In this document: in pieces, positions 15,759-23,308 of the stretch
Layout: each line of letters opens with the position of its first letter
Position numbering within the stretch: the first letter of the stretch is position 1
Origin: Paraktedonobacter sp035294465
Lineage (GTDB): Bacteria; Chloroflexota; Ktedonobacteria; Ktedonobacterales; Ktedonobacteraceae
Direction of reading: 5' to 3'
Assembly (NCBI GenBank): GCA_035294465.1
Contig: DATGKW010000209.1
Location: 1-23,323 of the forward strand
DNA length: 23,323 nt
The notes under the pieces: generated by a model
What the model was told of the DNA's origin: nothing
The model's input: the letters and a program-made list of their open reading frames with translations, nothing else
Database searches by the model: none
Made by a program: the position numbers and the translations under genes

Positions 15759-15781
15759 ACACCTCCATAAAGGGGCGTCAA
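15753..15781 (-). promoter_or_regulatory. Sigma70-type promoter of the suf operon
   Basis: On the minus strand TTGACG (15776-15781) and TAGAAT (15753-15758) are separated by exactly 17 bases, each a 5/6 match. The start site would be near 15746, with a leader of about 130 nt before the Rrf2 gene. It lies just after the stop of the upstream methyltransferase gene. Confidence 0.75.
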
Positions 15782-15812
15782 CCAGTGGGACGGAGTGCTC
15801 GATAGTTTCATC

Positions 15813-16613
15813 TCAAGGCTTGCGGCCAACGACAATCTGACGTGTGCCTTGCCCGAACGGCTTCCAATCGTAGCTGCCGTAGATCGCTTCAATGTTGAAG
15901 CCGCTGGCCAGGAAAAGGAGTTGCAGTTCGCGGGGAAAAAAGATATGCATATCCAGCTTTGTCAGATAGCGTTCGTTTTCGCCAGTCTCCAGAAATTTCT
16001 CATGAGTCCAGGTGATATGCTGGAGCTGCTCAAACGTATCGTATTTGCGTGTGCTGTAGAGTAGCATGGTGAACTCGCCTGGCACTTCTATCTCGTCCTC
16101 CAGGTAGACGTTCGAGGGCCTGTTCAACGCGTTGCTGAGATAATCAATATCGGGCAGAAAGACATCAACCACAAACCGCCCGCCGGACGCCAGATGGTCG
16201 TAGGTATTCTTGAATGCGCCAAGCTGCTGTTCGATTTCGTACAGGTGCGAAATCGAGTTAAAGGGTAAAAAAATCAGGTCGTACTCGCCTTTATGGGGCA
16301 GTTGATAATCGTACATATCGCCAGCGTGGAGCATGACGCGCTGCTGGATGCTCTCAGGTTCGCGGGTCAGCTTACGCTCATAGGCCGCCAGCATCTCTTG
16401 CGAGATATCGACTCCTTCCAGCAAGAAATCGCCGGGGCCATGCAGCAATTCCAGGCCAATGCGCCCGCTGCCACAGGCAAGTTCCAGCACTCGCCGGGGC
16501 AGATAGCGCATCACCAACTCTTTCCAGAACGGCAAATCCTGCTCCGATTGGCTTTGATATTCAAGATCGTATTCATCGGCATGCTCATAATATTCGCCGA
16601 CAGCATAAGGCAT
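15813..16613 (-). CDS. Class I SAM-dependent methyltransferase
   Basis: This 266-residue protein has the Rossmann-fold SAM site: motif I VLELACGSGRIGLEL (42-56), the acidic residue D69 in LEGVDISQEML, motif II MLHAGDMYDYQL, and EYDLIFLPFNSISHL as motif IV. The stretch ISHLYEIEQQLGAFKNTYDHL and a following beta-rich C-terminal half fit Methyltransf_25-like proteins that methylate small molecules. The substrate is unknown. GGGAGG lies 10 bases before the ATG. It follows the 69-residue gene by 36 bases, with a GC-rich inverted repeat between them, so the two are probably transcribed together. Confidence 0.88.
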   Translation of the reverse strand: MPYAVGEYYEHADEYDLEYQSQSEQDLPFWKELVMRYLPRRVLELACGSGRIGLELLHGPGDFLLEGVDISQEMLAAYERKLTREPESIQQRVMLHAGDMYDYQLPHKGEYDLIFLPFNSISHLYEIEQQLGAFKNTYDHLASGGRFVVDVFLPDIDYLSNALNRPSNVYLEDEIEVPGEFTMLLYSTRKYDTFEQLQHITWTHEKFLETGENERYLTKLDMHIFFPRELQLLFLASGFNIEAIYGSYDWKPFGQGTRQIVVGRKP

Positions 16614-16637
16614 GGTTCCAGCACCTCCCTGCGATTG

Positions 16638-16667
16638 CGCCGCGAAATATTATTGAGCTTCGCGGCG
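16638..16667 (-). other. GC-rich hairpin spanning a stop codon
   Basis: CGCCGCGAA (16638-16646) and TTCGCGGCG (16659-16667) form a perfect 9-base inverted repeat with a 12-base loop. The loop carries the TAA stop of the 69-residue gene. It is not followed by a U tract. It could limit transcription into, or protect the mRNA of, the adjacent genes. Confidence 0.4.
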
Positions 16668-16859
16668 GGCAGTCGATTTCCCTTGCTGCTCGTCATAATC
16701 GACCTCGACCACCTGTTCGGTGCGCCAGAACATGCGCTTCTGGCCAGTTGGCGGTTCTGTCACTTTGGGACCCGGTACCGATGTAGGCCAGGGCGGCAAC
16801 GATGGAATTTTGCTCTGCTTATCGGTGCGCTCCATCTGCTGCTGTTGAACACGCTCCAT
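16650..16859 (-). CDS. Small hydrophilic protein of unknown function (69 residues)
   Basis: I do not recognise this protein. It is highly charged, with no membrane helix: an N-terminal Gln-rich MERVQQQQMERTDKQSK, a Pro/Trp-rich middle (SLPPWPTSVPGPKVTEPP), and a polar C terminus containing RMFWRTEQVVEVDYDEQQ. It is probably mostly disordered. It is called a gene because AGGAGG lies 8 bases before the ATG and a plausible promoter lies 51-79 bases before it. It is followed by the methyltransferase gene. Confidence 0.6.
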   Translation of the reverse strand: MERVQQQQMERTDKQSKIPSLPPWPTSVPGPKVTEPPTGQKRMFWRTEQVVEVDYDEQQGKSTARREAQ

Positions 16860-16909
16860 AGAAAAGACCTCCTGCTCTCTTTAAAGCGATGCATTGTAAC
16901 CTTCGCTCT

Positions 16910-16938
16910 ATTGTACCATTCGCGGGCTCGTGCGTGAA
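16910..16938 (-). promoter_or_regulatory. Promoter for the 69-residue gene and methyltransferase
   Basis: On the minus strand TTCACG (16933-16938) and TACAAT (16910-16915) are separated by 17 bases (4/6 and 5/6 matches). The predicted start near 16903 leaves a leader of about 44 nt. Confidence 0.45.
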
Positions 16939-17047
16939 TAGGGGCGGGTTCGCTAGCAGGAGAGCGATCAATGTGAGCGTAAGAAATTCGTTGAATCTGG
17001 GGCAGACGGGTCTTGCATTCTACTCTCCAGGACTCGGTACGCGTTCT

Positions 17048-17590
17048 CTATGCAGAGCGCTCGCCAAAAACCCGATCAACGAATCGGCAGTATGCAGCGT
17101 CGCGCAGTGGATTGCGCCCATGGCCAAAAGCCTTACGGCAGAGGCGCGCGGCGGCGTCCAGGCCCTCTACACCCCCACCACAGTAGATCGCGATCTCTGG
17201 AAAGTAATGCTTGAAGCGGATCAGCGCGGCTGTAACCAGCAGGTCATACGGGTTGCCCCAGGTCTTGCACGAAAAGAAACACCTGTATTTCAGATCCTTC
17301 GCGTCAATTATAAAGCTCTCGCAATTGTTCTCCGTCTCGCGATTGCCATTGAAGGCCACGAAGTCCGGGCGAATGATCGGGGCATCGAACCCATACGGCC
17401 CGCAAATCGTCGTGTCCCACTTGCCAAACAGATCAGGCCGCAGCTTGAACCAGGGTTCGTCCTGCCAGGGATTAGGCGGAGGATTTTCCTTATAGCAGGC
17501 AAGCAAGCGGATGATATCTGCGCTCCACTGTGGAAATTGCTCAGCATTCGGAATGGCGTCAGCCCACCCCCATGAATGGGTATAGCCCAT
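17048..17590 (-). CDS. Protein of unknown function with 'MGYTH' start
   Basis: This 180-residue protein starts MGYTHSWGWADAIPN. It has features remembered from a family of hypothetical proteins common in phages and actinobacteria: the MGYTxxW opening, a central ICGPYGFDAPIIRPDFVAFNGN, and a CKTWGNPYDLLVTAALIRFKHYF segment. No catalytic motif is evident. Several Cys and Trp residues are present, but there is no membrane helix. AAAGGAT precedes the ATG with good spacing. It stands on the opposite strand from ruvB, at the place where ruvA might be expected in a ruvAB operon. It may derive from a prophage or accessory gene, but nothing mobile is seen around it. Confidence 0.7.
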   Translation of the reverse strand: MGYTHSWGWADAIPNAEQFPQWSADIIRLLACYKENPPPNPWQDEPWFKLRPDLFGKWDTTICGPYGFDAPIIRPDFVAFNGNRETENNCESFIIDAKDLKYRCFFSCKTWGNPYDLLVTAALIRFKHYFPEIAIYCGGGVEGLDAAARLCRKAFGHGRNPLRDAAYCRFVDRVFGERSA

Positions 17591-17726
17591 AGAAGTTATC
17601 CTTTCTGTGAATTCAGAGCGGCAAATTAGAACGAATTTACTATGTTATTCTTTCCTCCAGAAAGAAAACAGGTAATTTCCCTCTCTGCTCTCCGTAAAAA
17701 GAAAAGGTCTTTGGATACCAGAACTC

Positions 17727-17755
17727 TCGACCTGCCTATCGAACTTTGATATAAT
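17727..17755 (+). promoter_or_regulatory. Extended -10 promoter of ruvB-queA
   Basis: TATAAT (17750-17755) is a perfect -10 preceded by TGA, making TGATATAAT an extended -10. TCGACC (17727-17732) is a 4/6 -35 at 17-base spacing. Transcription would start near 17762, about 48 bases before the ruvB ATG. No LexA-like box of the Gram-negative or Bacillus type was evident. Confidence 0.7.
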
Positions 17756-17809
17756 GAAAAGACAAACTGCGTGGAACACTCGTTTCAGTGGCAAGAGCAG
17801 GAGCACTAT

Positions 17810-18835
17810 ATGACCGACCGCCTCGTCTCCCCAAAGATGAGTGAAGAAGAACAGGCCATCGAGGGAAGCCTTCGCCCGCGCCGCCTGGCCGAATATATTG
17901 GACAGGAGAAGATTAAAGAAAATCTTAATATTTTGCTGGAGGCCGCGCTCAAGCGCAGCGAGTCCGTCGATCATATTCTGCTCTACGGTCCGCCGGGCCT
18001 GGGCAAGACAACGCTCTGCAATATCATTGCCGCCGAGATGGGTGTGGGTCTGAAAACAACTTCGGGCCCGGCTATTGAGCACGCCGGCGACCTGGCCTCG
18101 ATTCTGACCTCGCTGCAGCCCGGCGAAGTCCTGTTTATCGATGAGATTCACCGTCTGGCCCGCGCTGTAGAGGAGCGGCTGTATTCGGCGATGGAGGATT
18201 TCGCCCTGGATGTGATGATCGGCAAAGGGCCAAGCGCGCGCTCCCTGCGCCTCTCTCTGCCACCTTTTACGGTAGTAGGCGCAACGACGCGCGTTGGCTC
18301 GCTGACAGCTCCCCTGCGCGACCGCTTCGGGGCTATCTATCGCATGGAATACTACGACAATGATTCCCTGCGCAAGATTCTGATCCGCTCGGCTCAGATT
18401 CTCAAGGTGCCTGCCGAACCCGATGGCATCGATGAGATCGCCAGTCGCGCGCGCGGGACGCCGCGTATTGTCAACCGCCTGCTCAAGCGCGTGCGCGACT
18501 ATGCGCAGGTACGGGCCGATGGCGTGATTACACGGGAAGTAGCACAGAAGGCGCTCGACGGGCTGGAAATCGACCGAATCGGGTTGGACGCAACCGACCG
18601 CAACCTGCTGCTGACGATCATTCAGAAATTTAACGGCGGTCCCGTCGGTCTCGATACTCTGGCTGCCAGCACCAGCGAGGACCCTGAGACCATCGAGGAT
18701 GTCTACGAACCGTATCTGCTGCAGCTTGGCTTTATCGCGCGTACTCCGCGTGGGCGCATCGTGACGCGCCTGGCCTATCAACATCTGGGCCTGAACGCGC
18801 CTTCTGAAGTAAATGGACAGGGATTGTGGGTTATA
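17810..18835 (+). CDS. ruvB: Holliday junction branch-migration ATPase RuvB
   Basis: This hexameric AAA+ motor drives branch migration of Holliday junctions with RuvA. It has 342 residues. Seen: Walker A GPPGLGKT (60-67), Walker B LFIDEIHRL (from 108), sensor I GATTRVGSL (157-165), arginine finger R170 in APLRDRFG, sensor II in RGTPRIVNRLLKRVRDYA, and the C-terminal winged helix (GGPVGLDTLAASTSED). The ATG at 17810 has AGGAG 6 bases upstream. A GTG at 17771 is possible but lacks a site. The TGA (18836-18838) overlaps the queA ATG as ATGA, so the true end including the stop is 18838. RuvA is not encoded alongside. Confidence 0.97.
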
Positions 18836-19947
18836 TGAATACTGCAAGTGGTGAGGAACGCAATACGGAAACCCTCACCTGGAATATCAGCGATTTTGAT
18901 TACGATCTTCCGCAGGAATTAATCGCTCAGACGCCGATCGAGCCGCGTGATGCCTCGCGCTTGCTGGTAGTTGATCGCGCTACCGGCTCGTTCAGTCATC
19001 GCCATTTTCGCGATCTCGGCGATTACCTGCGCCCTGGCGACCTGCTGATTGCCAATCAGAGCAGGGTTATTCCTGCCCGCCTGCTGGGTCGTCGAGCCGG
19101 AACCGGTGGCCACGTTGAGGTACTTTTGCTGGTTGAACGTCCCGACCTGGGCCCCGATACCTGGGAAACTCTGGTACGCCCCGGACGCCGCCTGCGCGAA
19201 GGTGCGCGGGTGCTTTTTGGCACGGAAAATGAGCCAGGGGTGCTCCAGGCTGAGATTCTCCAGCGCACGGAGGCCGACGGGCGTATTGTGCGTTTCACGA
19301 TCTCACAAAGCGCCGAGCCACGTCTGAGTGTGCGCGAATTGATCGACAGGCTTGGGCATATGCCTCTGCCGCCCTATATCCACGAGACGCTGGCCGATCC
19401 AGAGCGCTACCAGACTGTCTATTCGCGTATCGCTGGCTCGGCAGCCGCTCCTACTGCGGGCCTGCATTTCACGCCTGAATTGCTGGATCGCTTGCGCGGA
19501 CAGGGCGTGCGGATCGGCTTTGTCACCCTGCATGTGGGCCTTGATACCTTCCGGCCCGTCGAGGTCGAGGATTTCCGCGAGCACAAGATGCATAGCGAAG
19601 CAATAGATCTGGATGAGCCGACCGCCGAATTGATCTCACGCACCCGTCGCGAGGGTAAACGTGTAATCGCTGTGGGTACGACCGCTGTGCGCGTGCTGGA
19701 GAGCGTAGCCAGCCTGCACAAAGGCCAGGCGCAGGCGTATCATGGCTCGACCAACCTCTACATCACGCCAGGCTATCGCTTCCAACTGGTCGATGCGCTG
19801 ATTACCAACTTCCACCTACCTCGCTCAACCCTGCTGCTGCTGGTGAGCGCTTTTATGACGAAGTCCTTGATGGAACGCGCCTATCAGGAAGCTATTCGCG
19901 AACGCTACCGCTTCTTTAGCTTCGGTGACGCGATGTTCATTCAATAG
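18835..19947 (+). CDS. queA: QueA, tRNA preQ1(34) S-adenosylmethionine ribosyltransferase-isomerase
   Basis: This enzyme transfers and rearranges the ribosyl group of SAM onto preQ1 at position 34 of tRNA, the penultimate step to queuosine. It has 370 residues. Seen: the N-terminal FDYDLPQELIAQTPIEPRDASRLLV, the LIANQSRVIPARL stretch, GHMPLPPYI, YQTVYSRIAGSAAAPTAGLHFT, and the C-terminal ITNFHLPRSTLLLLVSAF. All are strong QueA signatures. The ATG at 18835 overlaps the ruvB stop by 4 bases. Pairing with ruvB matches the ruvAB-queA-tgt order of many bacteria, although tgt does not follow here. The stop lies 1 base from the stop of the convergent TPR gene. Confidence 0.97.
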   Translation: MNTASGEERNTETLTWNISDFDYDLPQELIAQTPIEPRDASRLLVVDRATGSFSHRHFRDLGDYLRPGDLLIANQSRVIPARLLGRRAGTGGHVEVLLLVERPDLGPDTWETLVRPGRRLREGARVLFGTENEPGVLQAEILQRTEADGRIVRFTISQSAEPRLSVRELIDRLGHMPLPPYIHETLADPERYQTVYSRIAGSAAAPTAGLHFTPELLDRLRGQGVRIGFVTLHVGLDTFRPVEVEDFREHKMHSEAIDLDEPTAELISRTRREGKRVIAVGTTAVRVLESVASLHKGQAQAYHGSTNLYITPGYRFQLVDALITNFHLPRSTLLLLVSAFMTKSLMERAYQEAIRERYRFFSFGDAMFIQ

Positions 19948-19948
19948 G

Positions 19949-20449
19949 TCACGAGGTCACGCATTTTTTCATCTCAATGGCTCTGATATGATCGCGCACG
20001 GCCAGGTCGTATGCACCCGATTCAAAATATGCCTGACCGCGCAGGCTATAGGCCGGAATGTAGCGGGGATTGATAGCAAGGGCGCGCGTGCAATCCCAGA
20101 TGGCCTCGTCATATTTGCGCAGCTTGTAATATGAGCGGCCACGACGTACCAGGATGCTCTCGTCCCCTGGATGCAAAGACAGCGCGCGTGTATAATCTCT
20201 GGTTGCCTGCTGGTAATCCCCTAGAAAGGCAAACGCCTCCCCGCGCCGAATGCACGTTTCCCAATCTTGCGGATCACGCTCCATCTGCCTGCTAAAGTAA
20301 TCAATTGCACGCTCGCACTCAGCCACATTGCGATACTTGCCGTTAAGGATCAAACGGCATGCCCGGAAAGCTCTTATACTCTGAATGATCAGCCATGCCA
20401 ACATCACGGCCAGGATGAAACCCATAAAATAGATCAGAGTTGCGTCCAT
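19949..20449 (-). CDS. Membrane-anchored TPR-repeat protein
   Basis: This 166-residue protein has an N-terminal membrane helix (YFMGFILAVMLAWLIIQSI, about 7-25) and three to four tetratricopeptide units. These run from about 45 to 160, with the consensus positions clear in CIRRGEAFAFLGDYQQATRD, VRRGRSYYKLRKYDEAIWDC and SLRGQAYFESGAYDLAVRDH. TPR arrays bind partner proteins, and the partner is unknown. AAGGAGG lies 7 bases before the ATG. A promoter is predicted at 20674-20703, giving a leader of about 218 nt with a hairpin at its 5' end. It is convergent with queA, with a single base between the stops and no visible terminator. Confidence 0.85.
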   Translation of the reverse strand: MDATLIYFMGFILAVMLAWLIIQSIRAFRACRLILNGKYRNVAECERAIDYFSRQMERDPQDWETCIRRGEAFAFLGDYQQATRDYTRALSLHPGDESILVRRGRSYYKLRKYDEAIWDCTRALAINPRYIPAYSLRGQAYFESGAYDLAVRDHIRAIEMKKCVTS

Positions 20450-20625
20450 AGGTGCGCCTCCTTGTACTTTTCAGTCACAGAAATACAAGACGCCCTTGAC
20501 TCATCCAATAAGCCAGGCAAGCGAGCAGGAAAACCTTCATTCGATGCGCATACGCGGCCCACACCGGGTCTTCCGTGGCACCCTTTTGCCTGCTGGTTAA
20601 ACATCTACTCCATTACGCGGGGAAA

Positions 20626-20668
20626 TGAGTTAGTTCCTGGCAACCCAGGAGGAAACATATCTAACTCA
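20626..20668 (-). other. Nested hairpin at the predicted 5' end of the TPR-gene mRNA
   Basis: TGAGTTAG (20626-20633) pairs with CTAACTCA (20661-20668), and inside it TCCTGG (20635-20640) pairs with CCAGGA (20645-20650). Both stems are perfect. The inner and outer stems are separated by 1 base on one side and 10 on the other. The predicted transcript start, near 20667, is at the very edge of the outer stem. Confidence 0.4.
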
Positions 20669-20673
20669 ACATG

Positions 20674-20703
20674 AATATAAGACAAACACTCTGAAAAAGT
20701 CAA
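20674..20703 (-). promoter_or_regulatory. Promoter of the TPR gene
   Basis: On the minus strand TTGACT (20698-20703) and TATATT (20674-20679) are separated by 18 bases, both 5/6 matches. These are the same hexamers as in the two-component promoter of this window. Confidence 0.6.
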
Positions 20704-20790
20704 CTACTTTTTCATTATTGCGGAAATACGAAAACATCTGTTCTGCATTTCACATGAAAAGCAATAGAAAATGCTTGAGCGTTAGCGCGT

Positions 20791-21738
20791 TTATCCCTGC
20801 CCCAGAGTCACCAGTACAACGCCACTAAGAATGATTAGCATTGCGATCAAACCAATCAGGCTGATCTGTTCGCCCGCCAACCAGACGCCCAGGCCAACGG
20901 CCACAACTGGATTGACATACGCGTAGCTGGTAGCCAGGGAGGCTCGCACGTGGTTCAGCAGGTATCCGTAGGCGGTATAGGCAATCAACGAGCCGCCTCC
21001 AATCAGAAAGAGCATGGCCCAGATGGCAGCAGGCGCGGGCATGCGAGTCATGCGCTCACCGGTCGCCAGGCCGATGATAAGCAGCAGCGCTCCTCCGCAG
21101 AGGAGTTGAGCGGCGGTAGCCATGAAACCCTTTGGCAAGGGAACGCGCCGGCTGAGAACCGATCCCAAAGCCCACGAGATCGGAGCGATCAGCAGAACAA
21201 TCGTGCCCAACGGATTCGTGGAAGCGAGCCCGTGACCCAGGTTAAGCAGAAGAAGGCCCGCAAAACCCAGCACCAGCCCATACCATTCAAAGCGTGTTGG
21301 CCAGCGCCCAAAGAAACCGGCGAAGAGCGCGGCCCAGAGCGGTACGGCTCCGATGGCTACCGCAGCCAGCCCGCTCGCGACCCACTGTTCCGCGAAGGTT
21401 ACACCCGCATTGCCGCCGATCAGCAGTAACGCTCCAATCAGCGCCGCGCCCAGCCATTCCTTGCGCGCCGGCACAGGCGCTCCACGTGCGCGCAGGAAAG
21501 CGAACATCAATACACCGGCGGTCAAGTTGCGCGTGCCTGCCAGCAAGAACGGCGGGAAACCTTGCAGGGCTATACGCATACCCAGATAGGTGCCGCCCCA
21601 GAGAATGTAGATCGATATCAACGCAATAATTACAGCGAGATGATTCTGTTCTTTACCGGTAAGCTGCGCAGAAGCCTGTGCTACGTTTTTTTCTTGTAAA
21701 ACCTTTCTATCTGGAAAATTGATATGCCGAGTACTCAT
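20791..21738 (-). CDS. EamA/DMT-family transporter (YedA-like exporter)
   Basis: This inner-membrane exporter has 315 residues, a polar N terminus (about 1-35) and about ten helices in two homologous EamA halves. The first half contains IYILWGGTYLGMRIALQGFPPFLLAGTRN, which is strongly YedA/RhaT-like. The second half contains SWALGSVLSRR and ATSYAYVNPVVAVGLGVWLAGE, the usual EamA signature in helix nine. Members export amino acids or other metabolites. The substrate here is unknown. AGGA lies about 7 bases before the ATG at 21738. The roughly 350-base upstream region holds two inverted repeats that could form part of its leader. Confidence 0.9.
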   Translation of the reverse strand: MSTRHINFPDRKVLQEKNVAQASAQLTGKEQNHLAVIIALISIYILWGGTYLGMRIALQGFPPFLLAGTRNLTAGVLMFAFLRARGAPVPARKEWLGAALIGALLLIGGNAGVTFAEQWVASGLAAVAIGAVPLWAALFAGFFGRWPTRFEWYGLVLGFAGLLLLNLGHGLASTNPLGTIVLLIAPISWALGSVLSRRVPLPKGFMATAAQLLCGGALLLIIGLATGERMTRMPAPAAIWAMLFLIGGGSLIAYTAYGYLLNHVRASLATSYAYVNPVVAVGLGVWLAGEQISLIGLIAMLIILSGVVLVTLGQG

Positions 21739-22094
21739 TAAGCAATCCTACCTCTATACCGCGCAATGTAAAAACGTATTTTCCATAAATATATGGAGGA
21801 CACGCTAGAAAGCGTATCCTCGCTGTAGCCTCCTTCTCCATTCGGGACTATTCAAACCATCCCTACTATCAACCGCCCATTTTAGGGATGCAAGATCAAG
21901 AACAATCAGTAAGAAGATGAGCACAACGAGGAGCTCCATCTCCCTCTCCTTCCTCGCCCTGAAGAAACCGCCGGCGGGTCAGTGGCCTGGTAATGAGGAC
22001 ATTCAACTACATATTTAACAGTAGCATGGAAAAGCGATGGGTACTACAGCCAAGTAAGTCTTTTCCCTTCAACATTGGCCTGTTTCTATTGTTA
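21739..22094. other. Intergenic region upstream of the EamA gene with two inverted repeats
   Basis: No gene is convincing in these 356 bases. Inverted repeat A has CATCCCTA (21858-21865) and TAGGGATG (21883-21890), perfect over 8 bases with a 17-base loop. Inverted repeat B has arms 21796-21806 and 21811-21821, complementary over 11 bases with one mismatch and loop AGAA. A small one, TCCATA/TATGGA, lies at 21782-21797. They lie in order on the strand of the EamA gene and could be leader structures. Hairpin A could also end the ada transcript. No clear promoter or known riboswitch was seen. Confidence 0.4.
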
Positions 22095-23174
22095 TCATTC
22101 CTGCTTTCTCGCTGGCGCTCCTTTCGCCGCCTCTCTTTCCTGCTCAAGCAGCCGCTTTTTGCGCTCGGTTCCCCAGCGATACCCCCCCAGGCTGCCATCT
22201 TCGCGCACAACGCGATGGCAGGGAATGAGTAGTGGGACGGGATTTTGCTTGCAAGCCTGTGCCACGGCCCGGCGGGCCTTTGGCTGACCAATCGCGCTGG
22301 CGATAGCGCTGTACGAGCGCGTCTCGCCGTAGGGGATAGCGCGCAGTTCTTCCCAAACGCGCCATTGAAAGGCGGTAGCGCGAATATCCATCGGCAAGTC
22401 CAGGTGCGGCTGCTCGCCTGTAAGATGATCTATCACCGCCTCCAGCCAGGGGCGCAGGCGTTCTCCATCCTGGCGGATCTCGGCGGATGGATACTCGTTG
22501 AGCAGCGTGCCTTCTAACACCTCGTCGTTGTCGGCCAGGCCAACCCGGCAGATGCCGCGCTCGGTACCGGCGACCAGCAGGCGTCCCAATGGAGAATCCA
22601 CGATAGTATATTCAATATGCATACCCGCTCCGCCGCGTTTATAAGCTGCGGGCGTCATACCCAGTTGGTCCGGCGTGCGCTCGTAGAGGCGGCTGCTAGA
22701 ACTATAGCCAACGTCATATATTGTTTGAGTCACGGATACACCCTCCTTTAACCGGCACTTGATACGCTCCAGGCGCAGCGCCTCCGCGTACTGGCGCGGT
22801 GAAATGCCCATCACGCGCTTAAAGAGCCGCTGAGCATAGGTGTGACTCAGCCCCAGCTCAGCGCCCAGTTGTTCCAGGCGCAAGGTTTCGTCCAGATGCT
22901 GCTCGATATAGCGGCAAGCTCGCTGAACCAGCTCGACCTGTGCATCATTTGTACTCATCCTTTCACGTGGCTGACAGCGCTGGCAGGCCCGAAAACCCGC
23001 CTGCTCAGCCGCCTCTGGTCCTGCGAAAAAGACTACCTGTTCGCGCTTCGGCCTGCGCGATGGGCACGACGGTTTGCAATAGATGCCTGTCGAGCGGACG
23101 CCATAGACAAATGTGTCGTTGGCCTGGCTATCTCGCTCTATGACCGCCCGCCAGTATGCTTCCTCGTACATCAT
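22095..23174 (-). CDS. ada: Ada: methylphosphotriester/O6-methylguanine-DNA methyltransferase and transcription activator
   Basis: This suicide repair protein and regulator of the adaptive response has 359 residues. The N-terminal Ada zinc domain has C33 and C37 (GIYCKPSCPSRRP) and C64 and C67 (ACQRCQP). C33 matches the Cys38 that accepts methyl from phosphotriesters in E. coli Ada. An AraC-type DNA-binding part follows (about 82-180, with LGLSHTYAQRLFKRVMGISP and YDVGYSSSSRLYE). The C-terminal alkyltransferase domain has the active site LLIPCHRVV, with C319 equivalent to Cys321, and YGETRSYSAIASAIG before it. The start is 23174 or 23171 (adjacent ATGs after AGGTCAGGAAGG). Upstream in-frame ATGs lack a site. 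All three domains are intact. The C terminus is Lys/Glu-rich. Confidence 0.93.
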   Translation of the reverse strand: MMYEEAYWRAVIERDSQANDTFVYGVRSTGIYCKPSCPSRRPKREQVVFFAGPEAAEQAGFRACQRCQPRERMSTNDAQVELVQRACRYIEQHLDETLRLEQLGAELGLSHTYAQRLFKRVMGISPRQYAEALRLERIKCRLKEGVSVTQTIYDVGYSSSSRLYERTPDQLGMTPAAYKRGGAGMHIEYTIVDSPLGRLLVAGTERGICRVGLADNDEVLEGTLLNEYPSAEIRQDGERLRPWLEAVIDHLTGEQPHLDLPMDIRATAFQWRVWEELRAIPYGETRSYSAIASAIGQPKARRAVAQACKQNPVPLLIPCHRVVREDGSLGGYRWGTERKKRLLEQEREAAKGAPARKQE

Positions 23175-23280
23175 CCTTCCTGACCTTTCGCATTGCTCCA
23201 TACGCATAGTTCGTTGCTCATATGATAGAACACTGCCGGATCGCTGTACTATCCGTTTCTTGTCTTTCAAAGCAGCTTTC

Positions 23281-23308
23281 CAGACAGGCAAAAGCGCTAT
23301 GATATAAT
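23281..23308 (+). promoter_or_regulatory. Plus-strand promoter leaving the window, with an Ada-box-like AAAGCGC
   Basis: TATAAT (23303-23308), preceded by TGA, makes an extended -10. CAGACA (23281-23286) is a 4/6 -35 at 16-base spacing. AAAGCGC (23291-23297) lies in the spacer and matches the core of the E. coli Ada box. The gene it drives lies beyond the window and is divergent from ada. Confidence 0.5.

Larger units (their letters stand above)
20450..20790. other. Intergenic region between the TPR and EamA genes
   Basis: This stretch of about 340 bases has no convincing gene. It holds a predicted minus-strand promoter (20674-20703), a nested inverted repeat at its start site (20626-20668), and a short AT-rich inverted repeat (20692-20714) that overlaps the -35. 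A 56-codon minus-strand frame starting near 20603 runs into the TPR gene but has no properly spaced ribosome binding site. I saw nothing recognisable as a riboswitch. Confidence 0.5.

Noticed and set aside
17645..18847. 400-codon minus-strand open frame across ruvB
   Set aside because: It is antisense to a textbook RuvB, has an unlikely composition (many Arg/Gln/His), no domain and no ribosome binding site.
20437..20603. 56-codon minus-strand frame in the TPR leader
   Set aside because: GGAG is only 3 bases from its ATG, it has no recognisable sequence, and it runs into the TPR gene in another frame.
20692..20714. AT-rich inverted repeat TGAAAAAGT / ACTTTTTCA
   Set aside because: The 9-bp stem is very AT-rich and overlaps the -35 of a predicted promoter. 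It is more easily explained as promoter sequence than as a terminator, although a terminator for the EamA gene cannot be excluded.
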